64,000 nucleotides of DNA. It comes from Xestospongia bergquistia (lineage: Eukaryota > Porifera > Demospongiae > Haplosclerida > Petrosiidae). The position numbers and the translations under genes are program-made. Shown piece by piece: positions 27,251 to 39,993 of the stretch. The notes below the pieces were generated by a model. It did not search any database and had not been told where the DNA came from. It worked only from the letters and a program-made list of their open reading frames with translations. Positions within the stretch are counted from its first letter, which is position 1. Each line of letters opens with the position of its first letter. Location of the stretch: NCBI GenBank assembly GCA_963965975.1, contig OZ014417.1:4879821-4943820 (forward strand), given 5' to 3'.

Positions 27251-30200
27251 AAACAACTATTAACAGTTTAGTAAGTTAGTTTGCATTAACGCTCCAAAGT
27301 CTTTAAGTTAAAGACTTTAAAAGGTTTAGACTAATGAGAGAAGTTTATAAAGTAAACTGCTCAGTCTAAAGGACTTTATGGCACTAACTAAATAAACAGC
27401 TATTAACAGTTTAGTAAGTTAGTTTGCATTAACGCTCTAAAGTCTTTAAGATAAAGACTTTAGAAGGTTTAGACTAATCAGAGAAGTTTATAAAGTAAAC
27501 TGCTCAGTCTAAAGGACTTTAAGGCACTAACTAAATAAACAACTATTAAGAGTTTAGTAAGCTAGTTTGCATTAACGCTCTAAAGTCTTTCAGTTAAAGA
27601 CTTTAGAAGGTTTAGACTATTGAGAGAAGTTTATAAAGTAAACTGCTCAGTCTAAAGGACTGTACGGCACTAACTAAATAAACAGCTATTAACAGTTTAG
27701 TAAGCTAGTTTGCATTAACGCTCTAAAGTCTTTAAGATAAAGACTTTAGAAGGTTTAGACTAATGAGAGCAGTTTATAAAGTAAACTACTCAGTCTAAAG
27801 GACTTTAAGGCACTAACTAAATAAACAGCTATTAACAGTTTAGTAATTTATTTTGCATTAACGCTCTAAAGTCTTTAAGATAAAGACTTTAGAAGGTTTA
27901 GACTAATGAGAGAAGTTTATAAAGTAAACTCCTCAGTCTAGAGGACTTTATGGCACTAACTAAATAAACAGCTATTAACAGTTTAGTAAGTTAGTTTGCA
28001 TTAACGCTCTAAAGTCTTTACGTTAAAGACTTTAGAAGGTTTAGACTATTGAGAGAAGTTTATAAAGTAAACTGCTCAGTCTAGAAGACTTTATGGCACT
28101 AACTAAATAAACAGCTATTAACCGTGTAGTAAGTTAGTTTGCATTAACGCTCTAAACGTCTTTAAGTTAAAGACTTTAGAAGGTTTAGACTATTGAGAGA
28201 AGGTTATAAAATAAACTGCTCAGTCTGAAGGACTTTATGGCACTAACTAAATAATCAGCTATTAACAGTTTAGTAAGTTTGTTTGCATTATCGCTCTAAA
28301 GTCTTTAAGTTAAAGACTTTAGTAGGTTTAGACTATTGACACAAGATTATAAAGTAAACTGCTCAGTCTGAAGGACTTTATGGCACTAACTAAATAAACA
28401 GCTATTAACAGTTTAGTAAGTTAGTTTGCATTAACGCTCTAAAGTCTTTAAGTTAAAGACTTTAGAAGGTTTCGACTATTGAGAGAAGTTTATAAAAGAA
28501 ACTGCTCAGTTTAAGGACTTTATGGCACTAACTAAATAAACAGCTATTAACAGTTTAGTATGTTTGTTTGCATTAATGCTCTAAAGTCTTTAAGTTAAAG
28601 ACTTTAGTAAGTTTAGACTATTGACACAAGTTTATAAAGTAAAATGTTCAGTTAAAAGGACTTTATGGCACTAACTAAATAAACAGCTATTAACAGTTTA
28701 GAAAGTTAGTTTGCATTAACGCTCTAAAGTCTTTAAGTTAAAAACTTTAGAAGGTTTAGAATATTGAGAGATTTTTATAAAGTAAACTGCTCATTCTATA
28801 GGACTTTATTTCACTAACTCAATAAACAGCTATTAACATTTTAGTAAGTTAGTTTGCATTAACGCTCTAAAGTCTTTAAGTTAAAGACTTTAGAAGGTTT
28901 AGACTATTGACAGAAGTTTCTAAAGTAAACTGCTCAGTCTAAAGGTCTTTATGGCACTAACTAAAGAAGTAGCTATTAACAGTTTAGTAAGTTAGTTTGC
29001 ATTAACGCTCTAAAGTCTTTAAGTTAAAGACTTTAGAAAGCTTAGACTATTGAGAGAAGTTTATAAAGTAAACTGCTCAGTCTAAAGGACTTTATGGCGC
29101 TAACTAAATAAACAACTATTAACAGTTTTGTAAGTTAGTTTGCATTAACGCTCTAAAGTCTTTAAGTTAAAGACTTTAGAAGGTTTAGACTTTTGAGAGG
29201 AGTTTATAAAGTAAACTGCTCAGCCTAAAGGACTTTATGGCACGAACTAAATAAACAGCTATTAACAGTTTAGTAAGTTAGTTTGCATTAAGGCACTAAA
29301 GTCTTTAAGTTAAAGACTTTAGAAGGGTTAGACTTTTGAGAGAAGTTTATAAAGTAAACTGCTCAGTCTAAAGGACTTTATGGCACTAACTAAATAAACA
29401 GTTATTAACAGTTTAGAAAGTTAGTTTGCATTAACGCTCTAAAGTCTTTAAGTTAAAGACTTTAGAAGGCTTAGACTTTTGAGAGAAGTTTATAAAGTAA
29501 ACTGCTCAGCCTAAAGGACTTTATGGCACTAACTAAATAAACAGCTATTAACAGTTTAGTAAGTTAGTTCGCATTAACGCTCTAAAGTCTTTAAGTTAAA
29601 GACTTTAGTCAGTTTAGACTATTGATACAAGTTTATAAAGTAAACTGTTCAGTCTAAAGGACTTTATGGCACTAACTAAATACAGCTATTAACAGTTTAG
29701 TAAGTTAGTTTGCATTAACGCTCTAAAGTCTTTAAGTTAAAGACTTTAGAAGGTTTAGACTATTGAGAGAAGTTTATAAAGTAAACTGCTCAGTCTAAAG
29801 GACTTTACGGCACTAACTAAATAAACAGCTATTAACAGTTTAGTAAGTTAGTTTGCATTAACGCTCCAAAGTCTTTAAGTTAAAGACTTTAGAAGGTTTA
29901 GACTATTGAGAGAAGTTTATAAAGTAAACTGCTCAGTCTAAAGGACTTTACGGCACTAACTAAATAAACAGCTATTAACAGTTTAGTAAGTTAGTTTGCA
30001 TTAACGCTCTAAAGTCTTTAAGTTAAAGACTTTAGAAGGTTTAGACTATTGAGAGAAGTTTATAAAGTAAACTGCTCAGTTTAAAGGACTTTATGGCACT
30101 AACTAAATAAACAGCTATTAACAGTTTAGTAAGTTAGTTTGCATTAACGCTCTAAAGTCTTTAGGTTAAAGACTTTAGAAGGTTTAGACTAATGAGAGAA

Positions 30201-33200
30201 GTTTATAAAGTAAACTGCTCAGTCTAAAGGACTTTAAGGCACTAACTAAATAAACAACTATTATCAGTTTAGTAAGTTAGTTTGCATTAACTCTCTAAAG
30301 TCTTTAAGATAAAGACTTTAGAAGGTTTAGACTATTGAGAGAAGTTTATAAAGTAAACTGCTCAGCCTAAAGGACTTTATGGCACTAACTAAATAAACAG
30401 CTATTAACAGTTTAGTAATTTATTTTGCATTAACGCTCTAAAGTCTTTAAGATAAAGACTTTAGAAGGTTTAGACTATTGAGAGAAGTTTATAAAGTAAA
30501 CTGCTCAGTCTAGAGGACTTTATGGCACTAACTAAATAAACAGCTATTAACAGTTTAGTAAGTTAGTTTGCATTAACGCTCTAAAGTCTTTAAGTTAAAG
30601 ACTTTAGAAGGTTTAGACTATTGAGAGAAGTTTATAAAGTAAACTGCTCAGTGTAAAGGACTTTATGGCACTAACTAAATAAACAGCTATTAACAGTTTA
30701 GTAAGTTAGTTTGCATTAATGCTCTAAAGTCTTTAAGATAAAGACTTTAGAAGGTTAAGACTAATGAGAGAAGTTTATAAAGTAAACTGCTCAGTCTAAA
30801 GGACTTTAAGGCACTAACTAAATAAACAACTATTAAGAGTTTTGTAAGTTAGTTTGCATTAACGCTCTAAAGTCTTTTAGTTAGACTTTAGAAGGTTTAG
30901 ACTATTGAGAGAAGTTTATAAAGTAAACTGCTCAGTCTAAAGGACTGTACGGCACTAACTAAATAAACAGCTATTAACAGTTTAGTAATTTATTTTGCAT
31001 TAACGCTCTAAAGTCTTTAAGATAAAGACTTTAGAATGTTTAGACTATTGAGAGAAGTTTATAAAGTAAACTGCTCAGTCTAAAGGACTTTATGGCACTA
31101 ACTAAATAAACAGCTATTAACAGTTTAGTAAGTTAGTTTGCATTAACGCTCTAAAGTCTTTAAGATAAAGACTTTAGAAGGTTTAGACTAATGAGAGAAG
31201 TTTATAAAGTAAACTGCTCAGTCTAAAGGACTTTAAGGCACTAACTAAATAAACAACTATTAAGAGTTTTGTAAGTTAGTTTGCATTAACGCTCTAAAGT
31301 CTTTTAGTTAAAGACTTTAGAAGGTTTAGACTATTGAGAGAAGTTTATAAAGTAAACTGCTCAGTCTAAAGGACTGTACGGCACTAACTAAATAAACAGC
31401 TATTAACAGTTTAGTAAGTTAGTTTGCATTATCGCTCTAAAGTCTTTAAGATAAAGACTTTAGAAGGTTTAGACTAATGAGAGAAGTTTATAAAGTAAAC
31501 TGCTCAGTCTAAAGGACTTTAAGGCACTAACTAAATAAACAACTATTAACAGTTTAGTAAGTTAGTTTGCATTAACGCTCTAAAGTCTTTAAGTTAAAGA
31601 CTTTAAAAGGTTTAGACTAATGAGAGAAGTTTATAAAGTAAACTGCTCAGTCTAAAGGACTTTATGGCACTAACTAAATAAACAGCTATTAACAGTTTAG
31701 TAAGTTAGTTTGCATGAACGCTCTAAAGTCTTTTAGTTAAAGACTTTAGAAGGTTTAGACTAATGAGAGAAGTTTATAAAGTAAACTGCTCAGTCTAAAG
31801 GACTTTATGGCACTAACTAAATAAACAGCTATTAACAGTTTAGTAAGTTAGTTTCCATTAACGCTCTAAAGTCTTTAAGTTAAAGACTTTAGAAGGTTTA
31901 GACTATTGAGAGAAGTTTCTAAAGTAAACTGCTCAGTCTAAAGGTCTTTATGGCACTAACTAAAGAAGTAGCTATTAACAGTTTAGTAAGTTAGTTTGCA
32001 TTAACGCTCTAAAGTCTTTAAGTTAAAGACTTTAGAAAGTTTAGACTATTGAGAGAAGTTTATAAAGTAAACTGCTCAGTCTAAAGGACTTTATGGCGCT
32101 AACTAAATAAACAACTATTAACAGTTTTGTAAGTTAGTTTGCATTAACGCTCTAAAGTCTTTAAGTTAAAGACTTTAGAAGGTTTAGACTTTTGAGAGAA
32201 GTTTATAAAGTAAACTGCTCAGCCTAAAGGACTTTATGGCACGAACTAAATAAACAGCTATTAACAGTTTAGTAAGTTAGTTTGCATTAACGCACTAAAG
32301 TCTTTAAGTTAAAGACTTTAGAAGGGTTAGACTTTTGAGAGAAGTTTATAAAGTAAACTGCTCAGTCTAAAGGACTTTATGACACTAACTAAATAAACAG
32401 CTATTAACAGTTTAGAAAGTTAGTTTGCATTAACGCTCTAAAGTCTTTAAGTTAAAGACTTTGAAGGCTTAGACTTTTGAGAGAAGTTTATAAAGTAAAC
32501 TGCTCAGCCTAAAGGACTTTATGGCACTAACTAAATAAACAGCTATTAACAGTTTAGTAAGTTAGTTTGCATTAACGCTCTAAAGTCTTTAAGTTAAAGA
32601 CTTTAGTCAGTTTAGACTATTGATACAAGTTTATAAAGTAAACTGGTCAGTCTAAAGGACTTTATGGCACTAACTAAATACAGCTATTAACAGTTTAGTA
32701 AGTTAGTTTGCATTAAAGCTCTAAAGTCTTTAAGTTAAAGACTTTAGAAGGTTTAGACTATTGAGAGAAGTTTATAAAGTAAACTGCTCAGTCTAAAGGA
32801 CTTTACGGCACTAACTAAATAAACAGCTATTAACAGTTTAGTAAGTTAGTTTGCATTAACGCTCTAAAGTCTTTAAGTTAAAGACTTTAGAAAGTTTAGA
32901 CTATTGAGAGAAGTTTATAAAGTAAACTGCTCAGTCTAAAAAACTCTATGGCACTAACTAAATAAACAGCTATGAACAGTTTAGGAAGTTTGTTTGCATT
33001 AACGCTCTAAAGTCTTTAAGTTAAAGACTTTAGAAGGTTTAGACTATTGAGGGAAGTTTAAAAGTAAACTGCTCAGTCTAAAGGACTTTACGGCACTAAC
33101 TAAATAAACAGATATTAACAGTTTAGTAAGTTAGTTTGCATTAACGCTCTAAAGTCTTTAAGATAAAGACTTTAGAAGGTTTAGACTAATGAGAGAAGTT

Positions 33201-36200
33201 TATAAAATAAACTGCTCAGTCTAAAGGACTTTAAGGCACTAACTAAATAAACAACTATTAACAGTTTAGTAAGTTAGTTTGCATTAACGCTCTAAAGTCT
33301 TTAAGTTAAAGACTTTAGAAGGTTTAGACTATTGAGAGAAGTTTATAAAGTAAACTGCTCAGTCTAAAGGACTTTATGGCACTAACTAAATAAACAGCTA
33401 TTAACAGTTTAGTAATTTATTTTGCATTTACGATCTAAAGTCTTTAAGATAAAGACTTTAGAAGGTTTAGACTATTGAGAGAAGTTTATAAAGTGAACTG
33501 CTCAGTCTAAAGTACTTTAAGGCACTAACTAAATAAACAGCTATTAACAGTTTAGTAAGTTAGTTTGCATTAACTCTCAAAAGTCTTTAAGTTAAAGACT
33601 TTAAAAGGTTTAGACTATTGAGAGAAGTTTATAAAGTAAACTGCTCAGTCTAAAGGACTTTATGGCACTAACTAAATAAACAGCTATTAACAGTTTAGTA
33701 AGTTAGTTTAAATTAACGCTCTAAAGTCTTTAAGTTAAAGACTTTAGAAGGTTTAGACTATTGAGAGAAGTTTATAAAGTAAACTGCTCAGTCTAAAGGA
33801 CTTTACGGCACTAACTAAATAAACAGCCATTAACAGTTTAGTAAGTTTGTTTGCATTAACGCTCTAAAGTCTTTAAGATAAAGACTTTAGAAGGTTTAGA
33901 CTATTGAGAGAAGAATATAAAGTAAATTGTTCAGTCTAAAGGACTTTATGGCACTAACTAACTAAACAGCTATTAACAGTTTAGTAAGTTAGTTTGCATT
34001 AACGCTCTAAAGTCTTTAAGTTAAAGACTTTAGAAGGATTAGACTATTGAGAGAAGTTTATAAAGTAAACTGCTCAGTCTAAAGGACTTTATGGCACTAA
34101 CTAAATAAACAGCTATTAACAGTTTAGTAATTTATTTTGCATTAACGCTCTAAAGTCTTTAAGATAAAGACTTTAGAAGGTTTAGACTATTGAGAGAAGA
34201 ATATAAAGGAAATTGTTCAGTCTAAAGGACTTTATGGCACTAACTAAATAAACAGCTATTAACAGTTTAGTAAGTTAGTTTGCATTAACGCTCTAAACTC
34301 TTTAAGTTAAAGACTTTAGAAGGTTTAGACTATTCAGGGAAGTTTATAAAGTAAACTGCTCAGTCTAAAGGACTTTATGGCACTAACTAAATAAACAACT
34401 ATTAACAGTTTAGTAAGTTTGTTTGTATTAACGCTCTAAAGTCTTTAAGTTAAAGACTTTAGAAGGATTAGACTATTCAAACAAGTGTATAAAGTAAACT
34501 GTTCACTCTAAAGGACTTTATGGCACTAACTAAATACAGCTATTAACAGTTTAGTAAGTTAGTTTGCATTAACGCTCTAAAGTCTTTAAGTTAGAGACTT
34601 TAGAGAGTTTCGACTATTGAGTGATTTTTATAAAGTAAACTGCTCAGTCTATAGGACTTTATGGCACTAACTAAATGAACAACTATTAACAGTTTAGGAA
34701 GTTTGTTTGCATTAACGCTGTAACGGCTTTAAGTTAAAGAATTTAGAAGGTTTACACTATTGAGAGTAGTTGATAAAGTAAACTGCTCAGTCTAAAGGAC
34801 TTTATGGCACTAACTAAATAAACAGCTATTAACAGTTTAGTAAATTAGTTTGCATTAATGCTCTAAAGTCTTTAAGTTAAAGACTTTAGAAGGTTTAGAC
34901 TATTGAGAGAAGTTTATAAAGCAAACTACTCAGTCTAAAGGATTTTATGGCACTAACTAAATAAAGAGCTCTTAAGAGTTTAGTAAGTTAGTTTGCATTA
35001 ACGCTCTAAGGTCTTTAAGTTAAAGACTTTAGAAGGTTTAGACTATTGAGAGAAGTTTATAATGTAAACTGCTCAGTCTAAAGGACTTTATAGCACTAAC
35101 TAAATAAACAGCTATTAACAGTTTAGTAAGTTAGCTTGCATTAACGCTCTAAATTCTTAAAGTTAAAGACTTTAGAAGGTTTAGACTTTTGAGAGAAGTA
35201 TATAAAATAAACTGCTCAGTCTAAAGGACTTTATGGCACTAACTAAATAAACAGCTATTAACAGTTTAGTAAGTTAGTTTGCATTAACGCTCTAAAGTCT
35301 TTAAGTGAAAGACTTTAGAAGGTTTACACTAATGAGAGAAGTATATAAAATAAACTGCTCAGTCTAAAGGACTTTATGGCACTAACTAAATAAACAGCTA
35401 TTAACAGTTTAGTCAGTTAGTTTGCATTAACGCTCTACAGTCTTTAAGTTAAAAACTTTAAAAGGTTTAGACTATTGAGAGAAGTTTATAAAGTAAAATG
35501 CTCAGTCTAAAGGACTTTATGGCACTAACTAAATAAACAGCTATTAACAGTTTAGTAAGTTAGTTTAAATTAACGCTCTAAAGTCTTTAAGTTAAAGACT
35601 TTAGAAGGTTTAGACTAATGAGAGAAGTTTATAAAGTAAACTGCTCAGTCTAAAGGACTTTATGGCACTAACTAAATAAACAGCTATTAACAGTTTAGTA
35701 ATTTATTTTGCATTAACGCTCTAAAGTCTTTAAGATAAAGACTTTAGAAGGTTTAGACTATTGAGAGAAGAATGTAAAGTAAATTGTTCAGTCTAAAGGA
35801 CTTTATGGCACTAACTAAATAAACAGCTATGAACAGTTTAGTAAGTTAGTTTGCATTAACGCTCTAAAGTCTTTAAATTAAAGACTTTAGAAGGTTTAGA
35901 CTATTGAGAGAAGTTTATAAAGTAAACTGCTCAGTCTAAAGGACTTTATGGCACTAACTAAATAAACAGCTATTAACAGTTTAGTAAGTTAGTTTGCATT
36001 AACGCTCTAAAGTCTTTAAGTTAAAGACTTTAGAAGGTTTAGACTTTTGAGAGAAGTTTATAAAGTAAACTGCTCAGCCTAAAGGACTTTATGGCACTAA
36101 CTAAATAAACAGCTATTAACAGTTTAGTAAGTTAGTTTGCATTAACGCTCTAAAGTCTTTAAGTTAAAGACTTTAGAAGGTTTAGACTACTGAGAGAAGT

Positions 36201-36839
36201 TTATAAAATAAACTGCTCAGTCTGAAGGACTTTATGGCACTAACTAAATAAACAGCTATTAACAGTTTAGCCAGTTTGTTTGCATTAACGCTCTAAAGTC
36301 TTTAAGTTAAAGACTTTAGTAGGTTTAGACTATTGAAACAAGTTTATAAAGTAAACTGTTCAGTCTAAAGGACTTTATGGCACTAACTAAATACAGCTAT
36401 TAACAGTTTAGTAAGTTAGTTTGCATTAACGCTCTAAAGTCTTTAAGTTAAAGACTTTAGAAGGTTTAGACGGTTGAGAGAAGTTTATAAAGTAAACTGC
36501 TCAGTCTCAAGGACTCTATGGCACTAACTAAATAAACAGCTATTAACAGTTTAGTAAGTTAGTTTGCATTAACGCTCTAAAGTCTTTAAGTTAAAGACTT
36601 TAGAGAGTTTGGACTATTGAGTGATTTTTATAAAGTAAACTGCTCAGTCTATAGGACTTTATGGCATTAACTAAATGAACAACTATTAACAGTTTAGTAA
36701 GTTTGTTTGCATTAACGCTGTAAAGTCTTTAAGTTAAAGACTTTAGAAGGTTTAGACTATTGAGAGAAGTTTATAAAGTAAACTGCTCAGTCTAAAGGAC
36801 TTTATGGCACTAACTAAATAAACAGCTATTAACAGTTTA

Positions 36840-39800
36840 GTAAGTTAGTTTGCATTAACGCTCTAAAGTCTTTAAGTTAAAGACTTTAGAAGGTTTAGAC
36901 TATTGAGAGAAGTTTATAAAGCAAACTACTCAGTCTAAAGGACTTTATGGCACTAACTAAATAAACAGCTATTAACAGTTTAGTAAGTTAGTTTGCATTA
37001 ACGCTCTAAAGTCTTTAAGTTAAAGACTTTAGAGAGTTTGGACTATTGAGTGATTTTTATAAAGTAAACTGCTCAGTCTATAGGACTTTATGGCATTAAC
37101 TAAATGAACAACTATTAACAGTTTAGTAAGTTTGTTTGCATTAACGCTGTAAAGTCTTTAAGTGAAAGACTTTAGAAGGTTTAGACTTTTGAGAGAAGTT
37201 TATAAAGTAAACTGCTCTGTCTAAAGGACTTTATGGCACTAACTAAATAAACAGCTATTAACAGTTTAGTAAGTTAGTTTGCATTAACGCTCTAAAGTCT
37301 TTAAGTTAAAGACTTTAGAAGGTTTAGACTATTGAGAGAAGTTTATAAAGCAAACTGCTCAGTCTAAAGGACTTTATGGCACTAACTAAATAAACAGCTA
37401 TTAACAGTTTAGTAAGTTAGTTTGCATTAACGCTCTAAACTCTTTAAGTTAAAGACTTTAAAAGGTTTAGACTATTGAGAGAAGTTTATAATGTAAACTG
37501 CTCAGTCTAAAGGACTTTATAGCACTAACTAAATAAACAGCTATTAACAGTTTAGTAAGTTAGCTTGCATTAACGCTCCAAAGTCTTTAAGTTAAAGACT
37601 TTAGAAGGTTTAGACCTTTGAGAGACATTTATAAAGTAAACTGCTCAGTCTAAAGGACTTTATGGAACTAACTAAATAAACAGCTATTAACAGTTTAGTA
37701 AGTTAGCTTGCATTAACGCTCTAAAGTCTTTAAGTGAAAGACTTTAGAAGGGTTACACTAATGAGAGAAGTATATAAAATAAACTGCTCAGTCTAAAGGA
37801 CTTTATGGCACTAACTAAATAAACAGCTATGAACAGTTTAGTAAGTTAGTTTGCATTAACGCTCTAAAGTCTTTAAGTTAAAAACTTTAAAAGGTTTAGA
37901 CAATTGAGAGAAGTTTATAAAGTAAACTGCTCAGTCTAAAGGACTTTATGGCACTAAATAAATAAACAGGTATTAATAGTTAAGTAAGTTAGTTTAAATT
38001 AACGCTCTAAAGTCTTTAAGTTAAAGACTTTAGAAGGTTTACACTAATGAGAGAAGTTTATAAAGTAAACTGCTCAGTCTAAAGGACTTTATGGCACTAA
38101 CTAAATAAACAGCTATTAACAGTTTAGTAAGTTTCTTTGCATTAACGCTCTAAAGTCTTTAAGTTAAAGACTTTAGAAAGTTTAGACTATTGAGAGAAGT
38201 TTATAAAGTAAACTGCTCAGTCTAAAGGACTTTATGGCACTAACTAAATAAACAGCTATTAACAGTTTAGGAAGTTAGTTTGCATTAACGCTCTAAAGTC
38301 TTTAAGATAAAGACTTTAGAAGGTTTAGACTAATGAGAGAACTTTATAAAGTAAACTGCTCAGTCTAAAGGACTTTAAGGCTCTAACTAAATAAACAACT
38401 ATTAACAGTTTAGTAAGTTAGTTTGCATTAACGCTCTAAAGTCTTTAAGTTAAAGACTTTAGAAGGTTTAGACTATTGAGAGAAGTTTATAAAGCAAACT
38501 ACTCAGTCTAAAGGACTTTATGGCACTAACTAAATAAACAGCTATTAACAGTTTAGTAAGTTAGTTTGCATTAACGCTCTAAAGTCTTTAAGTTAAAGAC
38601 TTTAGAGAGTTTGGACTATTGAGTGATTTTTATAAAGTAAACTGCTCAGTCTATAGGACTTTATGGCATTAACTAAATGAACAACTATTAACAGTTTAGT
38701 AAGTTTGTTTGCATTAACGCTGTAAAGTCTTTAAGTGAAAGACTTTAGAAGGTTTAGACTTTTGAGAGAAGTTTATAAAGTAAACTGCTCAGTCTAAAGG
38801 ACTTTATGGCACTAACTAAATAAACAGCTATTAACAGTTTAGTAAGTTAGTTTGCATTAACGCTCTAAAGTCTTTAAGTTAAAGACTTTAGAAGGTTTAG
38901 ACTATTGAGAGAAGTTTATAAAGCAAACTGCTCAGTCTAAAGGACTTTATGGCACTAACTAAATAAACAACTATTAACAGTTTAGCAAGTTGGTTTGCAT
39001 TAACGCTCTAAACTCTTTAAGTTAAAGACTTTAGAAGGTTTAGACTATTCAGAGAAGTTTATAATGTAAACTGCTCAGTCTAAAGGACTTTATAGCACTA
39101 ACTAAATAAACAGCTATTAACAGTTTAGTAAGTTAGCTTGCATTAACGCTCCAAAGTCTTTAAGTTAAAGACTTTAGAAGGTTTAGACCTTTGAGAGACA
39201 TTTATAAAGTAAACTGCTCAGTCTAAAGGACTTTATGGCACTAACTAAATAAACAGCTATTAACAGTTTAGTAAGTTAGCTTGCATTAACGCTCTAAAGT
39301 CTTTAAGTGAAAGACTTTAGAAGGGTTACACTAATGAGAGAAGTATATAAAATAAACTGCTCAGTCTAAAGGACTTTATGGCACTAACTAAATAAACAGC
39401 TATGAACAGTTTAGTAAGTTAGTTTGCATTAACGCTCTAAAGTCTTTAAGTTAAAAACTTTAAAAGGTTTAGACAATTGAGAGAAGTTTATAAAGTAAAC
39501 TGCTCAGTCTAAAGGACTTTATGGCACTAAATAAATAAACAGGTATTAATAGTTAAGTAAGTTAGTTTAAATTAACGCTCTAAAGTCTTTAAGTTAAAGA
39601 CTTTAGAAGGTTTACACTAATGAGAGAAGTTTATAAAGTAAACTGCTCAGTCTAAAGGACTTTATGGCACTAACTAAATAAACAGCTATTAACAGTTTAG
39701 TAAGTTTCTTTGCATTAACGCTCTAAAGTCTTTAAGTTAAAGACTTTAGAAAGTTTAGACTATTGAGAGAAGTTTATAAAGTAAACTGCTCAGTCTAAAG

Positions 39801-39993
39801 GACTTTATGGCACTAACTAAATAAACAGCTATTAACAGTTTAGGAAGTTAGTTTGCATTAACGCTCTAAAGTCTTTAAGATAAAGACTTTAGAAGGTTTA
39901 GACTAATGAGAGAACTTTATAAAGTAAACTGCTCAGTCTAAAGGACTTTAAGGCTCTAACTAAATAAACAACTATTAACAGTTTAGTAAGTTA
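36840..39993 (+). repeat. Higher-order repeat: 11 units, 1,573 bp, two copies
   Basis: Private variants recur exactly 1,573 bp (11 x 143) apart. Examples are CAATTGAG at 37,901 and 39,474, and GAGTGATTTTT with GGCATTAACTAAATGAAC from 37,048 and 38,621. Others are AGGTATTAATAGTTAAG at 37,968 and 39,541. The two 1.57-kb blocks lie side by side, showing a recent block duplication of multiple units. Confidence 0.85.
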
